Notes: a model not told the origin generated them from the letters alone. A stretch of 64,000 nucleotides of DNA from Cryptosporangium phraense (GCF_006912135.1 NZ_VIRS01000010.1:62001-126000), one strand, 5' to 3'. Numbered from the stretch's first letter, positions 44,502 through 52,656 are shown. Numbers and translations: made by a program.

Positions 44502-44539
44502 CATACGGTTCCGTATGGAAAACCATACGCTACCGTACG
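44502..44539. promoter_or_regulatory. Two TetR-type operators, 22 bp apart
   Basis: CATACGG-TT-CCGTATG (44502-44517) is a perfect 7-bp inverted repeat; a second, slightly degraded copy CATACGC-TA-CCGTACG lies at 44524-44539. The spacing of 22 bp is two helical turns, suiting two dimers on one face. The second copy contains the -10 TACCGT (44531-44536) of the leaderless tetR gene. Confidence 0.65.
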
Positions 44540-44542
44540 GGG

Positions 44543-45103
44543 ATGGCGAAAGGTGTCCGGCTCACGGCCGACGACTGGGCCGACGAGGCGCTGCGGATCC
44601 TGGCCGAGCGCGGTCTGGCCGGCATTGCCGTGGAGCCGCTCGCGGTCCGGCTCGGCACGACCAAGGGCAGCTTCTACTGGCACTTCGCCAACCGCGACGC
44701 GCTGGTCGAGGCGACGCTGGCCCGGTGGGAGAGCCGGCACACCGCGGCCATGATCGCCGATGTCGACACCGAGGCCGAGCCGGTCGCGAAGCTCCGCCGG
44801 CTGTTCACCGAAGTGATGACGGCCGGGGCCCGCCACCGGATCGAGCTCGCGCTGCTGGCCTCGATCGACGACCCGCGGGTGTCGTCGGCGTTCGAGCGGG
44901 TGACCGCGCGGCGGCTGGCCTACATCGCGTCGGTGCTGGAGACGACCGGGTTTCCCGGGGACGAGGCCCGGCGGCGGGCGCAGCTGGCGTACTCCGTGTA
45001 CCTGGGCCATCTGCAACTGCGGCACACGGCTCCGGGCCAGATCGTCGACGACAGCGCCTATCGTGAGCTCGTCCTCGCGGCCCTCCTCAAGGAGCACGGA
45101 TGA
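44543..45103 (+). CDS. TetR-family regulator
   Basis: A 186-residue TetR protein: LTADDWADEALRILAERGLAGIAVEPLAVRLGTTKGSFYWHFANRDALVEATL is the DNA-binding domain; the C-terminal part is a helical ligand domain. TACCGT ends 6 nt before the ATG (leaderless). Next gene (DUF3237) overlaps by 4 bp (ATGA). The two palindromes between this gene and the divergent SRPBCC gene are the expected operators. Confidence 0.9.
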   Translation: MAKGVRLTADDWADEALRILAERGLAGIAVEPLAVRLGTTKGSFYWHFANRDALVEATLARWESRHTAAMIADVDTEAEPVAKLRRLFTEVMTAGARHRIELALLASIDDPRVSSAFERVTARRLAYIASVLETTGFPGDEARRRAQLAYSVYLGHLQLRHTAPGQIVDDSAYRELVLAALLKEHG

Positions 45104-45576
45104 CCCTCCCGTCGCTGCCGGAACCGACCCTGACGCTGCTGTTCCGTCTGGATGCGACGCTCGGGCCGCCGCTCGAGCTGGGGGAGATCCCGCCCGGCCG
45201 GGCCCGGGTCATCGCGCTCACCGGTGGGACGTGCACCGGGCCCGACCTGGACGGCACGCTGCTTCCGGAGGGGTCGGCCGACCACCAGACCGTCCTGCCG
45301 GACGGCACCGCTCTCGGTGACATCCGGTACACGCTCCGGACGTCCGGCGGCGACCTGCTCGACGTGCGGTCGGAGTCGGTCCGGCACGGACCGGCCGACG
45401 TGCTGGCCCGGCTGGCTCGGGGGGAGGCCGTCGAGCCGAGCGAGTACGTGTTCCGGGCGGCGACCCGGATCCGGACGTCGTCGGTGGCGCTGGATCACCT
45501 GAACCGGGGGGTGTTCGTGACCGTCGGGGGGCGGAGCCCGTCCGGCGTGAGCTATGCGACGTACCTGGTCGGCTGA
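45100..45576 (+). CDS. DUF3237 family protein
   Basis: A 158-residue protein of the DUF3237 family (PF11578), a calycin-like beta barrel: LTLLFRLDATLGPPLELGEIPPGRARVIALTGGTCTGPDLDGTLLPEG, then ALGDIRYTLRTSGGDLLDVRSESVRHG and EYVFRAATRIRTSS. No enzymatic role is established for the family. Co-translated with the TetR regulator (ATGA overlap), so probably part of the regulated response. Confidence 0.83.
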   Translation: MTLPSLPEPTLTLLFRLDATLGPPLELGEIPPGRARVIALTGGTCTGPDLDGTLLPEGSADHQTVLPDGTALGDIRYTLRTSGGDLLDVRSESVRHGPADVLARLARGEAVEPSEYVFRAATRIRTSSVALDHLNRGVFVTVGGRSPSGVSYATYLVG

Positions 45577-45626
45577 ACGGTGGGCGAGTGGGTATGGCTT
45601 CGTTCGAGAGGTTGGGAGGGGGCATC

Positions 45627-45791
45627 ATGCGTGTCTTGCTGATCGCCGTGGGCGTCGTCGCTGTCGTGTTGATCGTGCTCGGTCTGGTGATCAAGGCGGT
45701 GAAGTGGCTGCTGATCATCGGGGCGATCGCGTTGGTCGTGGCGATCGTGATGGGCTTCGTCGAGGCGCGCCGGGCGGCGCGGCGGCTCTAG
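45627..45791 (+). CDS. Small membrane protein (54 residues)
   Basis: MRVLLIAVGVVAVVLIVLGLVIKAVKWLL... two closely spaced hydrophobic segments (3-22 and 28-44) with a basic C-terminus. The ATG at 45627 follows GGAGGGGG by 4 nt; an upstream ATG at 45594 is in frame but without a site. Such short hydrophobic proteins with a glycine-free core are common in actinomycetes and unnamed. Overlaps the end of the convergent MerR gene by 4 bp. Confidence 0.6.
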   Translation: MRVLLIAVGVVAVVLIVLGLVIKAVKWLLIIGAIALVVAIVMGFVEARRAARRL

Positions 45792-46582
45792 ACTCGGCGC
45801 GGTTCCGCCTGGCGGAGGAGTTCGGCGAGGCGGAGCCACGCCGGTGACTCCGCGCCCGACGAGACCGCGGCCAGGCGCGCCACCACCGGGTCGGGTCTCT
45901 CGCCCGCTCCGCGGGCGGCGGCGCCCAACGGGGGATCGGGTGGGTGGGCGGCCAGCCAGTGGCCGGTCCGGGTGGCCAGCGCGGGGAGGCGCGGATCGTC
46001 CGGAAACCAGTCGTACGCCTCGTCGTAGGCCACGTAGATCGCCCGGAACTCCGGGTCCTCCAGCGCCGCGCGCTTGTCGGCGGCCCAGCCGTCGGCCTCG
46101 CGCGGCGAGACCGCGTGCATCAGGATCCAGACGTCCCGCTCCAGGTCGACGCCCCGGTCGCTGACGCCGAGCTCGCGCAGCCGGTCGAGGTACCCGGCGA
46201 CCGCCGACGAGACGAACATCCGGTCACCGGCCCGCAGCGCCGCGACGCGCTGTCGGGACCGCTCGATCCGCGCGGCGCGGTCCCGCAGGTCGGCGTCGAT
46301 CTCGGCGATCGCGGCCCGGAACTCGTCCTCGCCGGCCGCGAGCAGCTCCCCGACCCGGGCCAGCGGCACACCGGCGTCGGCCAGCGTCTTGATCTTGACC
46401 AGCGTGATCGCGTGCCGCGCGGTGTACCGGCGGTACCCGGACGAGTCCCGGTCGGGCTCGGGCAGCAGCCCCCGCTCGTGGTAGTGCCGGACCGCCTTGA
46501 TCGTGACCCCGGCGTACTCCGCCAGCCGGCCGATCGTCAGCAACTGCCGTCCGCCGGCTCGCGTAGCGTCCACGGGGTTCAT
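45788..46582 (-). CDS. MerR-family regulator
   Basis: A 264-residue MerR protein. The DNA-binding domain is LLTIGRLAEYAGVTIKAVRHYHERGLLPEPDRDSSGYRRYTARHAITLVKIKTLADAGVPLARVGELLAAG, followed by a dimerisation coiled coil (about 90-120) and a long effector domain of some 145 residues with EADGWAADKRAALEDPEFRAIYVAYDEAYDWFPDD, a TipA-like antibiotic/ligand-binding style. It follows the serine hydrolase by 4 bp on the same strand, and the promoter of that operon contains a MerR-type site. Confidence 0.88.
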   Translation of the reverse strand: MNPVDATRAGGRQLLTIGRLAEYAGVTIKAVRHYHERGLLPEPDRDSSGYRRYTARHAITLVKIKTLADAGVPLARVGELLAAGEDEFRAAIAEIDADLRDRAARIERSRQRVAALRAGDRMFVSSAVAGYLDRLRELGVSDRGVDLERDVWILMHAVSPREADGWAADKRAALEDPEFRAIYVAYDEAYDWFPDDPRLPALATRTGHWLAAHPPDPPLGAAARGAGERPDPVVARLAAVSSGAESPAWLRLAELLRQAEPRRV

Positions 46583-46586
46583 CGTG

Positions 46587-47927
46587 TCAGCCGACGCGGC
46601 GGGTCAGCCGGCCACCGGCGCAGCGGTGGGTCGGACCGTCCCCGTGGTAGGAGATCAACAGGTACCCCGGCACGTCGGTCAGCGGCCGGCCGGCCGGCGC
46701 GAAGAGGTCCCTCCCGACCGGAACGTACCGCTGCGGGGGGAACGAGAACGACCCACCGGCGAAGCCGGTGAAGATGCGCTCCTGGGACGCGTCCGCCGGT
46801 TCGTAGGTGACGGTCTCCTCCAGGCCGCCGTCCACCATGCGGACGTCGACCCGCAGCTGGTCGGAGCGGTAGGTACCGGCGTACCGGGTGAGGTCCGTGG
46901 ACTGCTCGGCCAGCGCGAGCCGCTCGCGGGAGCCGCCGAGCAGCGCCGGCAGCAGGTCGTCGTGGAGGGTGAGCGCCCGGGGGTCGTTGCCGTAGGCGGC
47001 GAAGACGAGGTCGTGCTCGGGAGCGACGGCGAGCAGCGCGACGCCGCCGGGCGACGCGCCGGTCATCGCCAGCACCGTGGTTCCGGCGTGCTGCTGGATG
47101 GTCCAGCCCAGTCCGACCGGTGACGAGTTCGGCGTCCCCAGGTCGCCGGTGACCGTCCGCATCCGGGCGATCGACTCCGCGGACAGCAGGCGGGGGAGGC
47201 TCCGGCCGAAGGCCAGCAGATCGGCGACCGTGCCGATCGGGGTGCCGCCGGCCGGGCCCCAGGTGTCCGGCAGCATGAAGAAGTCGGTCGGCCGGGGCGC
47301 GCCGGTCTCCGGGTCGGGGAAGTGGCCGATCGCGGTGCTGCGCAGGATCGCGTCCTTCGCCGACGTGACCGCGGTGGTCATTCCGGCTGGGGCGAAGACG
47401 TCCCGGGCGAGCAGGTCCGGGTACGGCCTGCCGGTGACGACCTCGAGGAGCCGGCCCGCGACGATCATCCCGCCGTTGGAGTAACTGACCAGCTCGCCCG
47501 GCGCGAAGAGCGTGCCGCAGCGGCGGCCCAGCGCGTCGACGTAGGCCGCGAGCGCCCCCGGCCCGGTGGCGTCCGGAAAGAAGAGGTCGGCGTCGATGCC
47601 GCTGCTGTGGGCCAGCAGGTGGCGGACGCGGATCGTCTCGGCCGCGCCCGGCGCGGTGAGCCGGAACTCCGGCAGGTAGCGCACGACGGGTGCGTCGAGG
47701 TCGAGCGCTCCGCGCTCGACCTGCCGGAGGACGAGCGCGGTGGTCATGATCTTGGTGACGGATCCGAACAGGAACCCGGTGTCGGTGCGCATCGGGGCGC
47801 CGGTCCGGAGGTTCGCGACGCCGTGGGCGGCGGTCTCGACGTCGCCGTCCCGGGAGACGCCGGCCACGTAGCCGGGGACGCCGGTGGCGTCGCAGAAGGC
47901 GGTGATTCGTTCGCTCAGGAAGGTCAT
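46587..47927 (-). CDS. Serine hydrolase, beta-lactamase class C-like
   Basis: A 446-residue protein of the beta-lactamase/esterase family (PF00144). Active site SVTK (Ser-x-x-Lys) in FLFGSVTKIMTTALVL, and YSNGG as the Tyr-x-Asn motif; the third motif is HTG-like in the C-terminal part. No signal peptide is seen, so an intracellular esterase or D-aminopeptidase-like hydrolase is more likely than a secreted beta-lactamase. Residues 350-446 form an extra domain like the lipocalin-type tail of such proteins. First gene of an operon with MerR. Confidence 0.85.
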   Translation of the reverse strand: MTFLSERITAFCDATGVPGYVAGVSRDGDVETAAHGVANLRTGAPMRTDTGFLFGSVTKIMTTALVLRQVERGALDLDAPVVRYLPEFRLTAPGAAETIRVRHLLAHSSGIDADLFFPDATGPGALAAYVDALGRRCGTLFAPGELVSYSNGGMIVAGRLLEVVTGRPYPDLLARDVFAPAGMTTAVTSAKDAILRSTAIGHFPDPETGAPRPTDFFMLPDTWGPAGGTPIGTVADLLAFGRSLPRLLSAESIARMRTVTGDLGTPNSSPVGLGWTIQQHAGTTVLAMTGASPGGVALLAVAPEHDLVFAAYGNDPRALTLHDDLLPALLGGSRERLALAEQSTDLTRYAGTYRSDQLRVDVRMVDGGLEETVTYEPADASQERIFTGFAGGSFSFPPQRYVPVGRDLFAPAGRPLTDVPGYLLISYHGDGPTHRCAGGRLTRRVG

Positions 47928-47932
47928 GCCGG

Positions 47933-47967
47933 TAGCTTCGGAGCCTGCCCCTGGGTCAAGGTCAAGG
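47933..47967 (-). promoter_or_regulatory. MerR-type promoter/operator of the hydrolase-merR operon
   Basis: On the minus strand TTGACC occurs twice in tandem (47965-47960 and 47959-47954), followed by a CAGGGGCAGG segment and a possible -10 (AAGCTA, 47938-47933) 5 nt before the hydrolase ATG. Long spacers between -35 and -10 with a TTGACC-rich dyad are typical of MerR-activated promoters. It also lies just upstream of the divergent thioesterase gene. Confidence 0.5.
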
Positions 47968-47976
47968 AGTGCGCGC

Positions 47977-48378
47977 ATGCCGGCTGAGTTCGTCGTCCCG
48001 TGGCGGGCCCGGTACTACGAGGTGGACCAGCAGGGGGTCGTGTTCAACGGCTGGTACCTGTCGTGGTTCGACGAGGCGATCTCGCGGTTCCTGGAGGCCG
48101 GTGGGCTGGACACGGCTGGAATGGCGGCGGCCGCGTTCGACCTCCAGCTGGTCCGGTCGGAGATCGACTGGCGGGCGGGGGTGCGGTGGGAGGAGCCGGT
48201 CGAGATCGTGGTGAGGCCCGGACGGATCGGGACGACGAGCTTCGACGTCCACTTCACGGTGAGGCGGAACGGCGAGGAGACGTGCGCCGCGAAGACGGTG
48301 TACGTGGCTATTGCCCCGGACGGCTCGGGCAAGACTCCGGTGCCGCCGGCCCTGCGTGCCCTGCTGACCGGCGAGTAG
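47977..48378 (+). CDS. Hot-dog fold acyl-CoA thioesterase
   Basis: A 133-residue 4-hydroxybenzoyl-CoA thioesterase-type protein. The N-terminal VPWRARYYEVDQQGVVFNGWYLSWFDEAISRFLEAGG holds the catalytic Asp of the YxxxDxxGVV...NxxY motif. Cleaves an acyl-CoA thioester. The ATG follows AAGGAGTG by 5 nt. Divergent from the serine hydrolase with 49 bp between the starts, sharing the MerR-type control region. Confidence 0.87.
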   Translation: MPAEFVVPWRARYYEVDQQGVVFNGWYLSWFDEAISRFLEAGGLDTAGMAAAAFDLQLVRSEIDWRAGVRWEEPVEIVVRPGRIGTTSFDVHFTVRRNGEETCAAKTVYVAIAPDGSGKTPVPPALRALLTGE

Positions 48379-48380
48379 GT

Positions 48381-48899
48381 TCAGAGGAGACCGGCGAGCC
48401 GGTACAGCACCAGGGACCCCGCCACGGCGACGTTCAGGCTCGCTCCCGTCCCCGTCATCGGGATCTCGACCGCGAGGTCGAGCAGGTCGAGCGCCTCGGG
48501 CGGGATGCCGGTCTGCTCGTGCCCGAGCACGGCCACGGTCCGGCGCCTCGCCGCGGTCAGGTCGCCGAGCCGAATCGCCTCGTCGGCGAGCTCGACCCCG
48601 ACGATCGCCGACCCGGCGGCCCGCTGCGCGACGAGCCAGCCGCGGACGTCGTGCCCCACCCAGTGCACACAGGCCGGCCGCCGGAGCGTGTTGCCGCGGG
48701 CGAGGGCCTCCGGCACCCACGGCAGCCGGGGGACCGCGAGACACGCGCCGACCGCGTCACACGTCCGGAGCAGCGTCCCGAGGTTGGCGCCGTGCAGCGG
48801 CCAGAGCGGCGCGGCGATCAGGTGGTTCCAGCAGGAGTGCGAACGGCGGCGGCGTTCGCGGCGCAGGTCTTGACGGCTGCGTACTCGCGGAGAAGTCAT
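48381..48899 (-). CDS. TrmH/SpoU-type RNA 2'-O-methyltransferase
   Basis: A 172-residue SPOUT methyltransferase. Motif 1: HGANLGTLLRTCDAVGACLAVP (N...R..DA.G); motif 2: TVAVLGHEQTGIPPEAL; motif 3: IPMTGTGASLNVAVAGSLVLYRL. The trefoil-knot core is complete but the protein lacks an N-terminal substrate-binding extension, like TrmL. Methylates a ribose in tRNA or rRNA with AdoMet. Confidence 0.85.
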   Translation of the reverse strand: MTSPRVRSRQDLRRERRRRSHSCWNHLIAAPLWPLHGANLGTLLRTCDAVGACLAVPRLPWVPEALARGNTLRRPACVHWVGHDVRGWLVAQRAAGSAIVGVELADEAIRLGDLTAARRRTVAVLGHEQTGIPPEALDLLDLAVEIPMTGTGASLNVAVAGSLVLYRLAGLL

Positions 48900-48943
48900 G
48901 CGGAGGTGCTTCGCGGCGCACCCGGGCCATCACCGAGGAAACC

Positions 48944-49517
48944 TCAGCGTAGCGCGGCCCGCACCGCCGTGGCGAAGCGGTCGACGTGCTCGCGCACCCG
49001 CGCGTGGAGCAGCGCCGCCATCTCGTTGGCGTGCCTTGCGTTCCGGAGCCAGAGGTCGCCCTCGAGCAACGCCAGGAACTGCGCCGCCACGAACCGCATC
49101 TTCGACGCCGGCTGCATCGCCGACTTGCGCAGGTAGTCCATTCCCCGGGTCAGCGTGGGGTCCAGCACCACGACCGCCTCACCTAGCAGCGCCCCGTTCT
49201 TCGTGCCGCCGAACGAGAGGACGTCCACTCCCACGTCGGTCGTGAATGCCCGCAGCGTGGACGCGCATTCCGTGCCCATGGGCGAACTCGACGATCGCCC
49301 CGATCTCGTCCGGGGTGTACACCGTGCCCAGCTCGGTCGACTGCGTCAGCGACACGACCTGCGGCTGCGCCCGGTGCTCGTCGTCGAACCCGCGGGCCTC
49401 GCCGGCGATCGCGTCCACGGTCAGCTTCCCGTGCTCACCCGGCACCGGCAGCAGCTTGATCCCGGCCACCTTCTCGGGCGCTCCGCACTCGTCCACGTGG
49501 ATGTGGGCGGTGTCGGG
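48944..49517 (-). pseudogene. Broken low-specificity threonine aldolase
   Basis: Two frames together cover the middle and C-terminal parts of an L-threonine aldolase/beta-eliminating lyase. From 49517 to about 49250: HVDECGAPEKVAGIKLLPVPGEHGKLTVDAI ... VVSLTQSTELGTVYTPDEIGAIVEFAHGHGMRVH; then the frame shifts and continues as STLRAFTTDVGVDVLSFGGTKNGALLGEAVVVLDP ... ASKMRFVAAQFLALLEGDLW to the stop at 48944. The SFGGTKNG segment carries the PLP lysine. Missing are the first 80 or so residues and roughly a dozen around the frame break (the DGAR-like motif). The upstream side ends at the MITE target site. Confidence 0.85.
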
Positions 49518-49687
49518 CTAGGCCCTGTCCTGCGAATCCGTGCTCGGCTGCGGCTCCGCTCAGCCGCCGCCAGGCCGCGTTGTTGGGATGTCCGGATACA
49601 ACAGCGGTATCCGGACATCCCTCCGCCTTGCCTGACGACGGCTGAGCGGTGCCTCGCTGCGAGCGAGATTCGCAGGACAGGGCCTAG
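49518..49687. mobile_element. 162-bp MITE-like element with CTAG target duplication
   Basis: Terminal inverted repeats GCCCTGTCCTGCGAATC (49522-49538) and GATTCGCAGGACAGGGC (49667-49683) match over all 17 bp and are flanked by CTAG on both sides (49518-49521, 49684-49687), fitting the YTAR target preference of IS5-type transposases. Imperfect pairing continues inward (around GCTCAGCCG), and the centre is a second perfect inverted repeat, GGGATGTCCGGATAC (49585-49599) with its complement (49607-49621) around a 7-nt loop. There is no coding capacity. The right CTAG contains the stop codon of the GGDEF gene. Confidence 0.8.
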
Positions 49688-51171
49688 GCCGAGACGAGCT
49701 TGGTGGGGGACCCCGGGGGTAGGGCGGCTCGGCGGCGGAGGCTCTTGTGGGCGTACATGCGGCGATCGGCGGCGGCGAGCAGCCCGTCGGCGTCCGCATG
49801 GTCGAAATCACCGGCGGCGGCGACGCCGACGCTGACGCCGATCCGGAAGGAACGGTCGGCGTCGACGACCGGCTCGGCCGTCAGACCGCGGAGGCGCTCG
49901 GCGAGCGCCTCGGCTTCCTCGGCGTTCGCGATGTCCTCGGCCAGGACGACGAACTCGTCGCCGCCGAGCCGGGCCGCGACGTCGCCGGAGCGCAGCTCGG
50001 CGGAGAGCCGGCGGGCGAACTCGGCCAGCACCAGGTCGCCGGCCGCGTGCCCGTGCTGGTCGTTGACCTGCTTGAACCCGTTGAGGTCCATGTACAGGAT
50101 CACCGGCCCGTAGCCCGAGCCGTCGTCGGCCGCCCGGTTCAGCGCCAGGTCGAGCGCCGCGTGCAGGGCCTGCCGGTTGGCCAGGCCGGTGAGCTGGTCG
50201 TGGTGGGCCTGATGGGCGAGCATCGCCCGGATCGTCTCCTGCTCCCGGACGACCAGCAGGAACCGGAACAGCACCAGCCCGGTCAGCACCGCGATCGAGA
50301 CGAGCAGCGAGACCCGGCTGACCAGCGAGTGGAACGGCTGGAGCCCGGCGAAGATCGGCAGCGCGACCAGCGAGATGCCCAGGAACACCACCCGGGCCGG
50401 GTGCAGCCGGTCTTCGTGCGTGGTGTCGGGCTCGGCGATGCGGGCCGCGTCGCGGTGCACCAGCGCGGCGACGAACAGGCTGTTCGCGGTGAGCAGCACC
50501 CCGTCGTAGCGGTCGGCCTGGGCCGCTCGGGACAGGTCGCTGAACAGCGCCGGGGTCATCGAGATCCAGATGTCGCCGATCAGCGAGATCGCGAGCGCGG
50601 CGACCAGGTACCGGATCGGGCCCCGCTTCGACCCCGGCGCCAGCACCAGGATCGCCGCGGCCGCGAAGAACACCACGTCACCCAGCGGGTAGAAGACCGC
50701 GAACACGGTCTTGAGCGAGAGATCCTCGGCCTCGACCGCGGGCAGGATGAAGAACTGCCAGCACATCCAGCCCAGCACGGTCGTCATCGCCGCCGCGTCG
50801 AGCCAGCCCTCGCGGAGCCGGGCCGGGGCCCGCAGCCGGACCAGCTTGATCAGCCCGAACCCCAGCAGCGGATACCCGCTGACCCACAGCACGTCCGACG
50901 GCGTCACGTCACCGAGCGGGCCGATCAGCCATTCCAGCACGTCGTGCAGCAGATCGCCGGCCAGCCAGACGGTGAGCGCGACGACGATGTAGCCGTACCC
51001 CCGCCGGGACGGACCGGGTATTTGCCGTAACCGACCCCAGCTGAGACCAACCAGGACGCTGAAACCGATCAAGTAGGACACATGAGCGAAGATGCTCCCC
51101 GGCAGAAACGCGCCGGGCGCACCGCAGATCGCGGCGAATACCGGGACGAGTACAGCCGGGATGCGTCTCAT
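49684..51171 (-). CDS. Membrane diguanylate cyclase (GGDEF)
   Basis: A 495-residue protein: nine or ten hydrophobic segments in the first 310 residues, then a GGDEF domain (about 325-485). The active-site motif GGDEF is at 403-407 and intact, and an inhibitory RxxD site (RSGD, 394-397) stands five residues before it, so product inhibition is expected. Makes cyclic di-GMP in response to an unknown membrane or extracytoplasmic signal. The stop codon lies in the CTAG target duplication of the MITE, so the insertion left the protein unchanged. Confidence 0.9.
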   Translation of the reverse strand: MRRIPAVLVPVFAAICGAPGAFLPGSIFAHVSYLIGFSVLVGLSWGRLRQIPGPSRRGYGYIVVALTVWLAGDLLHDVLEWLIGPLGDVTPSDVLWVSGYPLLGFGLIKLVRLRAPARLREGWLDAAAMTTVLGWMCWQFFILPAVEAEDLSLKTVFAVFYPLGDVVFFAAAAILVLAPGSKRGPIRYLVAALAISLIGDIWISMTPALFSDLSRAAQADRYDGVLLTANSLFVAALVHRDAARIAEPDTTHEDRLHPARVVFLGISLVALPIFAGLQPFHSLVSRVSLLVSIAVLTGLVLFRFLLVVREQETIRAMLAHQAHHDQLTGLANRQALHAALDLALNRAADDGSGYGPVILYMDLNGFKQVNDQHGHAAGDLVLAEFARRLSAELRSGDVAARLGGDEFVVLAEDIANAEEAEALAERLRGLTAEPVVDADRSFRIGVSVGVAAAGDFDHADADGLLAAADRRMYAHKSLRRRAALPPGSPTKLVSA

Positions 51172-51229
51172 GCGGCAATCATCGGTCTCCCGTAGTCACA
51201 GTGACTCAGGTTAATGGACGGTAGCGAAA

Positions 51230-52441
51230 TTACTGGGCGAACCCGAGATAGTTGCTCTTGAGGTCGAGCTTGACCCGGAACGAGGTCGCGGTCATCGAGA
51301 CCGTCGCCGGCTTCCCGCCCGCGACGGTGCCGGTGAGCTGCACGGTCTCCGCGCGTCCGCCCCATCGGCCGCCGCCGCTGCGCTTGGTCACCTTCACCGA
51401 CGTCACGGTGGTCAGGCCCTGCGGGCCGTCGAGCGACGCCAGCGTCGCCGGGGTGACGACCCTGGTCCAGACGGTCGACGCCGTGTACGGGTCGGCCTTC
51501 GAGACGAGGTAGCCGACGCCTCCCGGCGCGGTGAAGCCGCCGTTGCTGGACGAGAACTCGGCGCTGATCGCCTTGCCCTTGACCGTGAGGACCTTGCCCG
51601 CGGTGGCCTTGATCGCCGCGTTGGTGGACGCCTTCTCCGACGTCTGGCCGTCCCAGCACTGGTTGGCCTGGGTGTCGATCACGTCGTAGTAGCGGGACGC
51701 GGAGATCTTGGCGGTGGCGTACGTGCGGGCCGCGATCGTCTGGGCCTGCAGGGCGGCCGGCGCCCAGCTCGACGGCATCTCGGACGCGACGACGCCCCGG
51801 AGGTACGTGTCGATCGGCATCTTCGCGACGTACCGGGCCGCGCCGTCGGAGATCACGGCCTGCAGCGAGCCGGCGAACGCGACGCTGCCGCCGCCCCGGC
51901 AGTCGGTCTTGGCCTTGCTGTAGGCGATGTTCAGCGTCGACGGCCCGCTGAACGTGACCGGCGCGCGCAGCGTGTACTTCGTCCGCCAGGTGGTGGCCGT
52001 GACCGGCTCCTGGACGAGGTAGCTGGCGCCGCTGCGGGCGACGTGCCACTTGGCCCGGGCCGGGAGCGTGACCTTCGCGCCCCCGGACGCCGTGGCGACC
52101 ACCCCGGAGACCGTCGAGCCGGTGGTCGGGAGCAGCGTGAAGTGGCCGTTGTCGATCGCCGAGAGGCGGACCCGCAGCGACGGGTTGCCCTTGGCGGCCA
52201 GCGTCGTGCCCGGGTAGTAGAACGCGACGATCTGGGCCGACGTGAGGCCCTTCTTGGCCGCGCCCTGGGCGCCGTACTGGCTCAGCCCGCGGCCGTGGCC
52301 GTAACCGGCGCCGTATATCGTGATGCCCTGGGCCGAGGCCGGGGCGGCGTTCGCGGTGGCGACCCCGGCGTCGGCCGGAGCGCCGACGGCGAGCGCACCG
52401 GCGACCGCCGCGGCGGTGACGAGAGCGGGCAGGAGACGCAT
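51230..52441 (-). CDS. Secreted SpoIID/LytB domain protein
   Basis: A 403-residue exported protein with an N-terminal signal peptide (MRLLPALVTAAAVAGALAVG..., cleavage likely after an Ala near 38). The SpoIID domain (PF08486) runs from about 175 to 290: MPIDTYLRGVVASEMPSSWAPAALQAQTIAARTYATAK with the catalytic Glu in ASEMPSSW. Family members are lytic transglycosylases that cut denuded glycan strands; in non-sporulating actinomycetes they are cell-wall remodelling enzymes. The opening GAGYGHGRGLSQYGAQG is a common partner motif. It is divergent from the GDSL hydrolase across a repeat-rich 215-bp region. Confidence 0.87.
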   Translation of the reverse strand: MRLLPALVTAAAVAGALAVGAPADAGVATANAAPASAQGITIYGAGYGHGRGLSQYGAQGAAKKGLTSAQIVAFYYPGTTLAAKGNPSLRVRLSAIDNGHFTLLPTTGSTVSGVVATASGGAKVTLPARAKWHVARSGASYLVQEPVTATTWRTKYTLRAPVTFSGPSTLNIAYSKAKTDCRGGGSVAFAGSLQAVISDGAARYVAKMPIDTYLRGVVASEMPSSWAPAALQAQTIAARTYATAKISASRYYDVIDTQANQCWDGQTSEKASTNAAIKATAGKVLTVKGKAISAEFSSSNGGFTAPGGVGYLVSKADPYTASTVWTRVVTPATLASLDGPQGLTTVTSVKVTKRSGGGRWGGRAETVQLTGTVAGGKPATVSMTATSFRVKLDLKSNYLGFAQ

Positions 52442-52545
52442 GGTTACCTCACGTCGGTCGGGAAACGGCCAGGCGTGGAAACAGGCGTCCACGAGAGAGA
52501 TGTCGGCGTGTTCGGTTGCGAAATGAGACGGTGGCCGACCGCGCA

Positions 52546-52631
52546 ACCGGCCCCCTCCGGGGCCGCACCCGTCGAGCACCCGACCGGCCCGTCCGGGGCC
52601 GCACCCGACCGGCCCCTGCGGGGCCGTGGCC
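52546..52631. repeat. Three GC-rich repeats able to form hairpins
   Basis: ACCGGCCC..(4-6 bp)..GGGGCCG occurs at about 52546-52571, 52582-52606 and 52607-52631, each a short inverted repeat (CCGGCCC with GGGGCC), the last two directly adjacent. The 215-bp stretch 52442-52656 between divergent genes holds nothing else recognisable. Confidence 0.6.
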
Positions 52632-52656
52632 GTCGCGCACCTGATCAGATAGGCGT

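Noticed and set aside
46587-47927. A secreted beta-lactamase resistance gene.
   Set aside because: The SVTK and YSN motifs fit class C-like hydrolases, but there is no signal peptide and the extended C-terminus fits intracellular esterase/peptidase relatives.
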